Of a stretch of DNA of 64,000 bases, positions 48,299 to 58,879 are shown one piece after another (within the stretch, counting starts at the first letter, position 1; each line of letters opens with the position of its first letter). The stretch lies in NCBI GenBank assembly GCA_033398695.1, contig CM065804.1, forward strand, positions 34,155,001 to 34,219,000, written 5' to 3'. The position numbers and the translations under genes are program-made. The notes under the pieces were generated by a model, which was given only the letters and a program-made list of their open reading frames with translations, ran no database searches and was not told the origin of the DNA. This DNA comes from Orobanche coerulescens. Taxonomy: Eukaryota > Streptophyta > Magnoliopsida > Lamiales > Orobanchaceae.

Positions 48299-49836
48299 CT
48301 ACGGAAATAGGATGGGTGGCACATAGGCTGTCGGATTGTCAGGAAACAGTTTCGAACTTTTATAATTTTGTGATTCTTCAGATGCCAAATTTTTCTTCTC
48401 CTCATGATCACCTCTTTTTTTGTTCCTCCCGGGATGCTCACACACTTCCGTCCCGCTTCTCAAACCAATGGCATTAATACTCTCTCTGGGGTTCGTCTCA
48501 GTTGTACTTGGCAAGGTAACCTCAGGTCGGGCTGTTAACACATTTGCTATTTGACCCAATTGGACTTCCAAGTTGCGAATAGAGGCGGAATGGTTTTGCA
48601 AGGTTGCTTCCGTACGGGTCATGAACTGACTCGTATTTGCTGCTAATTTCGCCATTGCCTCCTCTAGAGAGATTTTTGGAGCAGGAGGGGGTTGCTGTTG
48701 GTGTTGAGAAAACTGAGGTTGGTTTGAATTTTGTCCTTTTTTCCACGAAAAGTTGGGGTGATTTCGCCACCCCGGATTATATGTGTTGGAATATGGGTTG
48801 TTCTGCCGATTTCCATTCCCCACAAACTGAGCTTGTTCCATCGGAGATTGCTCGAAAGGATTTCCAACTTGGCATTCCGCGCTAGGATGATACCCGTTAC
48901 ACCAATTACATGATTTTGTGGTAACGGTAGAAGGAGCATGTGAAAAAGCTTGCAATTGTTGAGTCAGCGCTGCAACTTGGCCGATAGTGTAGAGATCGGA
49001 TCGTTGTCGGAAACTCCCATAACTCGCTTTGGGTTCACTCGTTCGGAAGGCCACTGATAAGCATTTGCATCCATCGCCTCCAATAAAGAATGAGCTTCCG
49101 CCATCGTCTTGCCCATTAACGCTCCTCCAGCGGCTGCATCAACAAGAGTGCGTGTAGATGCACTGAGTCCGTTATAGAAGGTCTGAATTTGTAGCCAGTC
49201 CGGTAGGCCATGGTGTGGCATCTCCTTAGTAAATCCTTGTATCTCTCCCAAGCTTTATGAAGCGATTCCATCTCAAATTGCCCGAAGGTCGTTATTTCAT
49301 TCCGAAGTCTTGCTATTTTCGACCGTGGGAAGAATTTAGCTAGAAAGGCTTGTGCTAACTCCGCCCAAGTCGTGATAGAGCCCGGCGGAAGTGAATTCAA
49401 CCAAAACTTGGCTTTATCCCTCAAAAAATGGGAAAAGCCGTAGACGAATGGCGTCATCTGAAACTCCATTGCTCTTGAACGTATCACAAATCTAGAGAAA
49501 GGACGCAATATGAGCATTGGGGTCGTCATTCGCTAATCCGCAGAATTGGCTTGCTTGTACCATCTGGATTATGGCCGGTTTTATCTCGAAATTGTTAGCT
49601 TGGACAGTTAGGCGCCGAATCCCCAAAAAATTCGCATTAATTTGAGGCAATGCATAATCTCGGAGTGCCAATGCCGGTTGAGCTTGCTGCATATGATTGT
49701 CTACTCCGTGATTTTCCGTGTTATCAGCCATGGTGTCTTTTGTTGAAAGCTCGCTCTTTTCCTTCTTGTTTTTCCGCAGAGTGCGCTCGAGTTCAGTATC
49801 CAAAGTTAATAGGCCTTCGTTACCGAATTTTCTCAT
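48299..49836 (-). pseudogene. gag: Athila 2 gag
   Basis: It starts at the ATG at 49836 (MRKFGNEGLLTLDTELERT), as in the first element. The capsid is spread over three frames (breaks near 49495, 49230 and 49000), each break a small indel. FLRDKAKFWLNSLPPG, FYNGLSASTRTLVDAAAGG and the zinc knuckle CNWCNGYHPSAEC are present. The frame 49054-48299 then carries the NPYSNTYNPGWRNHPNFSW linker intact, where the first element has its stop. Confidence 0.88.
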
Positions 49837-49976
49837 GCACTACACGGAACTCCTGAAAGGAAAACAGATAATAAAAATTTACACAAAATAAAATAAAATA
49901 GTGTTCAAATTAAGACTAGAAATACTGAAATCGATATTAGTAGAACAATCAATCCCCGGCAACAGCGCCAAAAACT

Positions 49977-51278
49977 TGTTACGTAATTTGGTGAACGCAA
50001 GTGCACGTTGTCGTAAGCAAGTAATAAAGTGATAAGTAAGATATCGTTCCCTCGAGGACTGACTCACTAATTACTTATTTATGTGTATTCTAATTTTATT
50101 TGAACGATCGAAATTGGAGGTGCAAGTAATATTAAAGAAAAACTAATAAAGGAATGAACTAAGAACAAATTAATAAAATCGATTCTTAGAAGAAAGAGAT
50201 CAAATAGGGAAATAATCTAGGATTAAGAATCCACCTCGATTATCCGAATTACTCTTGATTTATATGAATTAAGTGATTTCCCAATTTATTGAAGGCGAAG
50301 ATTGCTAAAATACTCTACAGCCTCTCCCGAGGTCAGTAAAATTCTCTAAGGCGAATAAAACACTCTATTCCTAGGTGAATTAATTCGATAATAGGCGAAA
50401 AATACGAAATCTTCAGACAGGCCACGTAATTCCTATGAGTATATTCCTATCTCACACGATAAAACGTTTCTCACCAATTTTTTCTACTAACTCTCCTCTC
50501 TCGATTCGAGTTGCGTAATCAAAACTAATCAATCATAGGCCACATAATTGATAGTAATTAAAACAATTGGGGAAAACTCAATAAGAAAGGGAAATATATC
50601 TTAATAATGCAAAATCAAAAGTTAATTCGTCAAAACCTCGATTTCATAAAAATCCTAGAGTAGGGTTCTAGCCCGAGATGCTAGAAATTAATACACAAAG
50701 AATTGAAAAAAGCATAAATGAAATCGAACACAGTTGGAGAACTTGAATTCCTTCGTTCTCTAGCTTCTGCTCTCTGCTCGATCGGTGTTTTCTCCTTCTC
50801 TTCGATGCCCTTTTTTCAGACCTTCAATCCCTATTTATAACCTTCATTAGTCTCCAAAACGCGTCCGGGAATTAGGTCAAGAACAGGCTCCAAAAACGGG
50901 CCAGAAACGCGGCTGAAACAGAATTACCGCCCCGCGGGCCGTGGCTCGGCATTAGTGTGCCGCGGCCCCTGTCTTCAAACGGCCAGACCTGGGTGCGATT
51001 TGTCCTTACGGGCCGCGGCTCATCTTCTTCGTTCCGCGTCCCCCGGTACAGTGTGTACCGCTTCTTGCTGTGTTGTGCGTCCCCCGTTCCTGCTATCATT
51101 GTGCCGCGGCCCCTAACCAAAAATTGTCGTTTTGGTCCGTTTTTCGTCGTTCAAGCTTCCGGGCTCCAATTTCCTTCAAAACATATAAAGATAGTGCATT
51201 AAAAGCTCATTTTCGCAGATTTAAACCTAAAATGGAGATAGAATAATGACAATAAAGTGCACAAAAATACATCTAACA
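49977..51278 (-). repeat. 5' LTR of Athila 2 (1302 bp)
   Basis: TGTTACG to CATCTAACA in plus orientation. TATAAATAG at 50831-50839 (minus). GCCGTGGC and GCCGCGGC start at 50938 and 50959 (21 bp), with further cores to 51111; two later cores have decayed to CCGCGTCC-like words. Confidence 0.9.
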
Positions 51279-51701
51279 GTTATCTGATGCAGTACTTTCA
51301 TCTCATATAGCACTGTAAATTCAATTATCAATAAAACTTTGTTGTGTTGAAATATTATAGCTCGTAATCTACTTTTACCATTTTACTGCTTTTATTACGA
51401 TTAAATATTGAAACATTCAACAAGTATAAAAGCTCGATAATCCTCAAGCTATAAGAACTTGTCTGCGAACAGTTTATAGATTAAGTTGTATTCAAGTAAG
51501 ACTATCTTATGTAAGATTGTGTTTGTGAGCCAATCATAATTTATGTTGTAATACACTTAGTCCTATAGGATTATAATTTTAGAAGTTACCTATGAGCAGT
51601 TTAAATTTTAGTCTAAGTCTCGAAGATCAGATCATTCTACAGAAGACTTGAAGACAGCCTTATATTGTTAAAGGTTTTGGCATTATCAAAAAGGGGGAAA
51701 T
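51279..51701 (+). other. Copia A 3' UTR and polypurine tract
   Basis: Non-coding AT-rich sequence ending in CAAAAAGGGGGAAATTG directly before the LTR start at 51702. It is the continuation of copia A after Athila 2. Confidence 0.75.
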
Positions 51702-52926
51702 TGTTGGGATAAATCCTCTTGGAGTTTTGATAAGTGCCTCATACAGAAAGGATTTTGATAAGTGCTTCCTACAGCAACTTTTGGTCAAAATGTTCATACA
51801 GTGCCGCCCATAAGTTATCATACAGCGCCGCCCATAAGTTATCATACAGCTTGACTTTAAACATACACCAAACAGACCAAAGCTTTATTACAGCAAAGAT
51901 ACTGCAAGTGTTTTACTTATAAAAAGCAAAAACACAAAATCATGCAGCATACAGACTTCTTCAAACCGCTGTGAGAGAATCTACTTTATTCATAAAAGTC
52001 AAGTCATGGGTTTGGAAAAAGTATTTAAATACTGATTGGATAAGTATTTAAATATGGCCGAAATGAATCTACAAACAAAAAGAGCAGATAATCCGAATTA
52101 AGCATCTTGGGAGTAAACTATTCTGAAAGCAGCCAATCATAATTGATTATATCTCACCAATCGCCCAACTGCTATATTTATAACAGGTCTATTTCCAAAG
52201 TTATAAATAGCCATGCAAGAGGACGTTGAAAAAAAAATTGAAGAAACAACGAACTTCACAAACGAAAGATATTCAACAATCTATCAAGATCGGAATATCA
52301 AGATTACAAGAGCAATATATTTCTTCCAACATATACTGACATCTGAAGAAGAAGAAATATACAAAGTCCTCAACGCGAACAACACATCTACAGCCAAAGC
52401 CCATCAAGCATATAGCTGTTGTTCGATCCTGTGATAAACTTATCTTTACAGTTGAGTTACTTAGCTCTATGTGGACTAAGCAAAGCTATTCCGACCTGTG
52501 TGGGACGAATAGAGTTCAGGACGAAGCTTCAATCTGTATGAGAAGAAGCAAGTCAAGAAGCCTACAGCCAATCCGTGTGAACGGTTGAAAACTACATTCA
52601 CTGTATCAATCTGTGTGAATGTTAAAGGGACATGTTTGATTAAAATCATCTAGTTGTATACGCCTTGATTTTAATAAACATTTTACTCCTGTGTGGAGGA
52701 CTAGTGGACGTAGAGGGGTTTACTTTGAACCACTTTAAACTGTGTGTTCTTTATTCTTTGCATTTACCATTGTCATACAGTCGATGATTTTTAGTATACT
52801 TGAACTCTGAAAACCCTGTAAGTATCAAGCTAACAGGAGACCGATGAGTTGTTGTATTTACAGCAACTGTACCAAGTCTTCCGCTACATAAAGTATTTTT
52901 TAAAATAGTATACTGTGTGGCCAACA
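51702..52926 (+). repeat. 3' LTR of copia A (1225 bp)
   Basis: It runs from TGTTGGGATAAATCC to GTGTGGCCAACA, with a 6-bp terminal inverted repeat TGTTGG/CCAACA. Near the start are direct repeats: TTTTGATAAGTGC at 51725 and 51753, and CATACAG-CGCCGCCCATAAG units of 24 bp near 51795, 51819 and 51843. A TATA box TATAAATAG is at 52202-52210. Confidence 0.85.
52202..52210 (+). promoter_or_regulatory. LTR TATA box of copia A
   Basis: TATAAATAG in the second half of U3. The ATG at 52213 of a 73-codon open frame is too close to the TATA box to be transcribed from it. Confidence 0.65.
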
Positions 52927-52931
52927 CTTAC

Positions 52932-54605
52932 TGTTAGGAATATGCCCTCGAATGCCACTCAGGGGATGTATGAGAGAGCAGTGTACTTGTTATTATGTAA
53001 ATTCTTATCAAAAGACAATTGTTTGTTTCTTTATTTACTGGAAGTCACAGGCATTTCTGACTCATAAACATATATCGAGAAACTAGCCCGTGTATTTGAG
53101 AGAAAACATTCCACTCCTTATTGGATAAGGGGATCAATACTGGAAAGGTTTATGGCTCATTTACTTAATCGTTCGCAAGTCGATAAAACTTGACTGGGTG
53201 TTAAGTTTATGTGAAGACTTGTATGACGAGTTCTTTGACTTGGAGAGTGCCTGTCGTCACTAATGGTTAGTGGGAGCGCATGTTATAGGTATGTTAATGA
53301 GCTTAGTATACTCGAACCGACTCACCCTCGATTGGCCAAAGTATTGGAGTTAGTTGTATTGGATAAATGAGAGCTCAGTGATCTCGATTTGCATTAACTC
53401 ATGCATAGCGTCAAGTACAGAGAAGGTTTGACTGACCGTGATCCTACAACTTGATCGGGACATTTGAGAGACGGGTTTATACGTATATTGGTATTCACGA
53501 AAGAAAGGTTTTGGAATGATCCCCAATCATTCGCTCTCAGTTAGGTTATAGTATAGGCTATGGGACGGGCTATGTGGTGCTATCACTCTTTAGTTACTCC
53601 CAATGCTAATTGAGACGGACCTACCGAGTCGCGATTATGATAGACGATGGAATAAATCGAGGTTATTTTCTCTTTCCAAATATTATATATTGGATATCTA
53701 ATTTATTGGACATTGGATGTCTAATTAATTTTGGGAATCGGATGTCTAAATTAATTTATTAGATAAATCAATTTATAGTCTAACGAATTAAATAAATTAT
53801 TGGGTAATAAATTTGATTCACATATATAATTGTTTCTTGGATAAATTAATTATATTATTTTTGCATTTGATATAATTAATTAATTGGATTAATTAGTTAA
53901 TATAAGTACATCGAAACAGAATAGAGATTATCGAATTGGACACACGAGAGTCCGAATCGAACCGAACTTCTCTGTATACTTCTAGATGGCCGCTGCCCCT
54001 CGTGCTTTTCCTCTTGGTCTTTGATTCCACCTTAAATAGTGGAAAAGACAAAAGACTTAAGGGAAAAGAATATTTTATGTAATTATTAAAATAAATAATG
54101 AGGGAAAGACTTGACTTGAATAGTTAAGTAGAATGAAGAATAAATAAAAACTATTGTCCCTCATTTTGGTGTTCGGCCGTGAGTGGCCTTGGAAAAGGAG
54201 AGAGTTTTTTTTTTTTTTTTTATCTTCTTCATCTTATTTCTAAGAGAAAAATTAAGACAGAAAAGATTAATCTTACATATAGAGTGAAATATTAATAACT
54301 AAAAGGTTTATTATATTTTCTTCTAGCCGTGTTCTTGAAGAACAAGAAAATATTTTCGTTTTGGTCATCTTCCGACGCGTAGCAAGTAGAGGCACAGTGC
54401 TTTCGGTGCTCGGTATTTATAAAGCTTTTATAAATCGGATTCGTAGTGGGCATCATCAACATCAACGTTTAATAAAAGGACTTTCAGGGTATGATTTCAA
54501 ATCCTGCACTTGTTTATTTTAATATTCATATATACGTTGCTTGATCGATCCTCTTAAGGGATTAGGATCAAATTTACCATATGATTTTGGCACCTAATCC
54601 CAACA
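52932..54605 (+). mobile_element. Solo LTR, Angela-like copia (1674 bp)
   Basis: It starts TGTTAGGAATATGCCC, close to the start of Angela/BARE-type LTRs, and ends CTAATCCCAACA. CTTAC lies on both sides (52927-52931 and 54606-54610). No internal sequence of such an element is present, so LTR-LTR recombination probably removed it. Orientation is inferred from the start sequence. Confidence 0.8.
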
Positions 54606-54637
54606 CTTACGTCCTCTCTCATCTGTCATCTTATTCT

Positions 54638-54780
54638 ATTGGTTTAAGATAAATCGTTCTGCCTTTTCTTTGATCGGTCTGAGGTGAACCATTACAATCT
54701 TGTTTTCTACCGGTCCAAGATAAACCGTTACAATCTTGTCTTCAATCGGTCCAATATAAATCGTTTTTCCTTTTCTATCG
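54638..54780. repeat. Four 36-bp tandem units
   Basis: Units begin at 54638, 54673, 54709 and 54745, each with the form ATCGGTCYAAGATAAAYCGTT with variants and a T/C-rich tail. Confidence 0.8.
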
Positions 54781-55009
54781 AACAAGGAAACAACATTTCT
54801 AGCTTCCTATCAGTACTAGAAGAGCCTCACTGGATGTAGATTATGATTCTAACAATGTCGGATCCACGATCCTAATAACACCGAATCAAATCTATAATCC
54901 TCTCAAATGAATGTATAATATGCTTGAAGTTGTTGTCCTTTTGAATACCAACTGAAGTGGTATTATATGCTGAAAAGCCTAACTAGCAGTTGCTTCCTGA
55001 TGCTTTATA

Positions 55010-55327
55010 GCATACGTTGCACAACTGCTTTAACGTACGTTAGGTACTCTGCGTATGTTAAACCTTTATGGTTACGTACGTTAGTATCGTTCCAGCATAA
55101 TCCAGGAGCTTCATCTTCTTATATTACGTATGTTAGCTTTTCCCTTTGTGTATGTTATGTATAACGTTCATATGTCCGTTGTACTAGTTGACCTTCTAGA
55201 ATCCTACGACTGGTTGGTTTGTTTGAATTACGAATCCAAACTATAATGCATACAGTAATATCTATGTGTTATGTACGTCAGTTTTCTCTTTATGTACGTT
55301 AATTGCTCTATTTTACGTACGCAAATT
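55010..55327. repeat. Palindrome array in unassigned sequence
   Basis: Cores start at 55010, 55033, 55051 and 55074 (23-18-23); further ACGTATGT/ATGTACGT-type words continue to about 55327. Confidence 0.8.
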
Positions 55328-55782
55328 TTCATGTCTGGGCGTGTCATTGATCTCCTCCGGTACTGGTTCTTCTGGATCACTGCGGCTGTAATGTCTGTCT
55401 ATTGTATCCGTTCGAATAATCATTTTATCACCTTTTTTACTTCTTTTCTCTTTTCTCTTTTCTTTAAATGAGTGAAGCAAGATTGAGAATATGTCATTTA
55501 ATAAGAACATAATCATCTCTTTCACTTTTACTGTTGCTCTTTCTTCTCTTTTCCTTTTCCTTTTGTTTTCCATTTTCTTTTTGCATTCTTCTCTTTTGCT
55601 TTTTGTCCAACTTCTTCGACTTCGACGTTTGTTATTATCAACATATCATTAAAATGCTTTTAATATATTTGTATGGATTAAAATATCCCAATACATGCAA
55701 TAACGTCAAGAGTTATTGTTATAATGCCGATTCAATCAAATCCGTTATAGTGCTTAGAACTTAATCGTTTAACCTTAAGAAC

Positions 55783-55893
55783 TCACTTTAACGTTTCAGC
55801 AATCATTTCATCGGCCTTTGACTTTTCGGGGGTTGATTTGAATTCAGTGATAGGAGGGATCTTACGACCGGAAGTACGTTGAGTTGTGGCCAT
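55783..55893 (-). other. Short open frame resembling the start of an env-position ORF, doubtful
   Basis: 36 codons beginning MATTQRTSGRKIPP. The basic start recalls MASRTGKKRRG of the copia B ORF. The frame ends early, nothing further matches, and it lies at the edge of the chromovirus-like insertion. It could be chance. Confidence 0.25.
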
Positions 55894-55939
55894 GTTAGGG
55901 CCTCCATAAGGTACATAAGGGGAGTATTCACAATGTGCA

Positions 55940-56730
55940 TGTAACACACCCAAGTTATTCAGGATATATTACAGCACCGTAAGACCCTCCGTGGGACCCA
56001 CCAGGCGATATATACGCGGAACCATGAACTTCGACCGATAAGGTCTAAACACAACACAGTAGAAGGCAATAGAAATGACACCAAGGTAATAATCAATTCG
56101 ACAAAAATATAATACATCAGGAATTAAAACCCAAGGCAACACAAGCCAAAACATCAAGAGCATCTGAAGTACTACTCGAGTGTTCATAACCATTCCAAGT
56201 ACAACAATACCGAATGGATAAAGTACAAGATACAAACAGAGACAGGACACAACATCACTCTTGCACATCATCTTTGTGCCGACCCAGTACATGCCTAGCC
56301 ACTCTCCTGGATCCTGAAATACATGAAAAGTACGTCCCTCAGAAAAGGGTTAGCCATCAAATAGCTAGTACAAGTATATCGAATATGAAACACAATACTT
56401 CTTGACAATAAAGTAAATGTAATCTTCATTTCATCAAACTCAAGACAAGTATCCCGGAATAACTAAATCTCGTAGCACATCATTTCAATACATACGTGAT
56501 TAACCATGGAACTGCATCAAAGGCAATAGAATCCTATGAGGCCCCGTCGGACCCTCCCAGAGTGGTTAACCCAAAAATATCCGTAGAACCGCACCAAAGG
56601 TAATGGAATCCTCTGAGGACCCGTCGGTCCATCCTAGAGTAAATATATACAGTCACATAATTCATGTACCTCACGTTCAAAGTCGAGAACCTATGATCAT
56701 AATCATATACTTGCCTTTGAGATATTAGAA
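55940..56730 (-). repeat. Truncated 3' LTR of chromovirus-like element 2
   Basis: It matches 58880-59670 of the 5' LTR from TGTAACAC to GCCTTTGAGAYATTAGAA, then stops at the junction with reverse transcriptase sequence at 56730/56731. About 1.2 kb of LTR is missing, including TATA and palindrome array. Confidence 0.88.
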
Positions 56731-56940
56731 ATCCGGTTCTGTTCCGATAAGGCGCCTTAGAAATCGGAGCCGCATTAGGCTCTAAATCAATGGAAAATTC
56801 CTTCTCTCGATCTGGTGCTAATCCCGAAAGATCATCTAGAAAAATGTCTGGATACTCATTAACAACTAGAATCGAAGAGAAATCAACTACATTCCCTTCC
56901 GACTTCAAAGCATAACACCAATAGCCCGTGCAACCTTTAT
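56731..56940 (-). pseudogene. Reverse transcriptase N-terminal fragment, chromovirus-like element 2
   Basis: VVNEYPDIFLDDLSGLAPD and EFSIDLEPNAAPISKAPYR are the standard start of gypsy reverse transcriptase. After PYR the sequence changes abruptly into LTR sequence. A frameshift separates it from the protease frame at about 56941. Confidence 0.88.
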
Positions 56941-57393
56941 TCAAGATTTTACGGTCTTCATGGCGCCGATAAGCAACTTAGTTTGGCCTGATTTACGTCC
57001 CAAAAATGAGTACTCGGAACCATCTTTGGTCATCATGGTGATAACCTTAGGGCGGTAATTCATAATCGCTTGGTGACTTTCAAACCAATCCTCACCGAGG
57101 ATCAAATCCTTGCCCTCTATATCAACCACAATCAAATTCAATAACCAATCATTACCTACTATGTTCACCGGATAATTTCTAATCTCACGATTCCCTACGA
57201 TTCTATCCCTGCTACGCAGTTTCACAATGAAAGTATCGGAAGCATTCATACAATTTATATTCAAACGGCGTCCACAATCTAAGGAGATGAAAGAATGTGT
57301 AGCACCAGAATCAAAAAGTACTCGAACTGGATGATATAGAATATGAATTGTACCTGAGGCCACCGCCGCATCAGGTTCATCTGCTCGACGCAT
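56941..57393 (-). pseudogene. Protease, chromovirus-like element 2
   Basis: The catalytic DSGATHSFIS is intact (D-S-G-A at 57301-57312). DLILGEDWF and PKVITMMTKDGSEY follow. The frame ends in a stop at 56941-56943 near its natural end. It is the best preserved gene of this element. Confidence 0.88.
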
Positions 57394-57439
57394 CTCATAA
57401 ACTTGTGGGTGTGCCGAACCGACACTAGAATCTCCCTAT

Positions 57440-58632
57440 CTAACGGCCAGACCCCATCCTCGGCCTCTGTCGTAACCCTGCTGTGACTGGATAACTGATT
57501 GTCGCTGATTCATACTCTAATCTCTAAGTGCTAGGGTAGAAGCCCGAGTATCCAACTCTAATCTTGTTCGGGCCAATAAACCACCTTGTGTCCCATCTGA
57601 CCACAAATGTGATATTTCAGAGGTGGAAAGTTGCAATCCCGATTGATGTGGCCTGGATTACCACAATTAAAATAGGTCACCGGGCGAGTAGAGGTGGCCG
57701 AAGCAGAACGAAAACTCTTCTCCCCTTTAAAAGAACGCAACGACTGCCCAACAGAACGGTTAGTCGACTGAGGTTTTTGAAAGTTGGCGCCCTTAGAGCC
57801 AGAAAAATTACTGGTGGTCTTTTGCTTCTTCCGCTCGTCTGTGGTGTTGTCGTGGGAATACAACATGTCATATGCCAAAGACCTGTCTTGGTATTCTTTC
57901 AGAGTAGTGCAAGCAAGCCTGATCATATAACACCGTAAATCTATATTCATTCGCATGTCGAGGTGGCGGATCTTGTCACGCTCATCACGCACCTGATTCT
58001 TCACATGAATTAGTTGTTGGTTGTATTCCACTATCGTCTATGAGACTGGAATGTTCTGAGGCTTAGCCTCAAAAAAGGCTCGGATCCTGCTCTCTTGCAC
58101 TAGCCAGTGACAATACTCAGCCTCCAGTAGACCTTTAAATTCGTCCCATGTTGCAGCATGATCTTGCGGTTTAATAGCTTTCCACCAGGACGCGGCTTCC
58201 TTAGCAAGGAAGTACTGAGCAATAAGTACCTTCCTTGTTTCCGGACAGTCAACCGCTTCAAACACTTTCTCCAATTCAAAAAGCCAACTTTCCCAACCCG
58301 TTGGGTCGGTAGCACCGCTGAACTACAGAGGATGCATATGGACCACATTTTGGAGTAAAACATCCGCTGTCGGATTAGGATTTATTTAGTTGAACAGCTT
58401 GGGCGAGGATAGTCATCTGATCTGCCAATTGTTGAAGAACATTCGTAACCCCAACATCTGCATTATTCCCTTGACCAGTAGACTGGTCGTGTCGACTTTC
58501 GGTATCGGGGTGCACTGAATTAGATAAACTAGGGGTAACCGACCCCGCAATGGAACTGAGGGAAGCGGTCGCGCCATATCCTAGCCCGCGTTCACGACCA
58601 CGGCCTCATCCTTGTCCCGTGTCAATAGACAT
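57440..58632 (-). pseudogene. gag: gag of chromovirus-like element 2
   Basis: It starts at the ATG at 58632. The capsid part carries YFLAKEAASWWKAIKPQDHAA and TLKEYQDRSLAYDML, as in element 1. A frameshift lies near 58270, a TAG at 58038-58040. Both zinc knuckles have lost cysteines: the first reads YFNCGNPGHINRDC (first Cys now Phe) and the second YHICGQMGHKVVYW (first Cys now Tyr, last Cys now Trp). Confidence 0.85.
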
Positions 58633-58862
58633 TCTGAAGGACACATAAAATATATATGTACAATTCAAATCGCCTGTCATCGAAGTGACCGATTCCCAAG
58701 AATACCAAATCAAAAGCGGAGTGATTAGGAAAAGTACAAAAAGAGTAAAAGGACTTACCAGTACCGGTCTCACCTAGATGATGGAAATATAGTGATGCTG
58801 TATTTGAACGATAACTCAATTCGACCCAAAAATACCGTCATCCTAGGTATCTATAAACCTAA

Positions 58863-58874
58863 GCTCTGATACCA
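58863..58874 (-). other. Primer binding site, initiator tRNA-Met, chromovirus-like element 2
   Basis: Minus strand TGGTATCAGAGC, an exact complement of the initiator Met tRNA 3' end, five bases inside the LTR. Confidence 0.88.
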
Positions 58875-58879
58875 TATTC

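Larger units (their letters stand above)
42142..51278 (-). mobile_element. Athila 2: Athila-like element lacking reverse transcriptase and integrase, 9137 bp
   Basis: LTRs are at 42142-43445 and 49977-51278. Flanks are GCTAT (42137-42141) and GTTAT (51279-51283), a 5-bp duplication with one C/T change. On the minus strand the order is 5' LTR, tRNA-Asp-type primer site (49953-49970), gag, protease, a short unclear stretch, a palindrome-rich promoter-like zone, an env-position ORF, 3' UTR repeats, polypurine tract and 3' LTR. The reverse transcriptase, RNase H and integrase found in full Athila elements are absent. It sits in the 3' part of copia A. Confidence 0.9.
9306..52926 (+). mobile_element. 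Copia A: old Ty1/copia element, Sirevirus-like, split by nested insertions
   Basis: Pieces of one plus-strand copia element follow in the right order: protease/gag-pre-integrase (9306-9941), integrase (10655-11750), reverse transcriptase (11751-12969), RNase H (28741-29326), an env-position ORF (30121-31980 and 40756-41573), 3' UTR (51279-51701) and 3' LTR (51702-52926). At each of the four inner gaps the interrupting insertion has its own target duplication, and removing it restores continuous sequence. The 5' LTR and most of gag are missing on the left. Placement near Sireviruses rests on the extra ORF after RNase H and the CAAAAAGGGGGAAATTG polypurine tract. Confidence 0.85.
54611..55939. 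other. Mixed non-coding stretch, origin unclear
   Basis: It contains a 36-bp tandem repeat (54638-54780), a palindrome array (55010-55327) and a pyrimidine-rich part (55430-55600). I see no gene apart from a 36-codon frame near the right end. The palindrome array suggests another retroelement LTR whose ends I cannot fix. Confidence 0.5.

Noticed and set aside
52213..52434. 73-codon open frame in the copia A LTR
   Set aside because: Its ATG is three bases after the TATA box, upstream of any likely transcription start, and no similarity was recognised.
55313..55573. 86-codon Lys/Arg/Glu-rich minus-strand frame
   Set aside because: It reflects a low-complexity pyrimidine-rich stretch, not a protein family.
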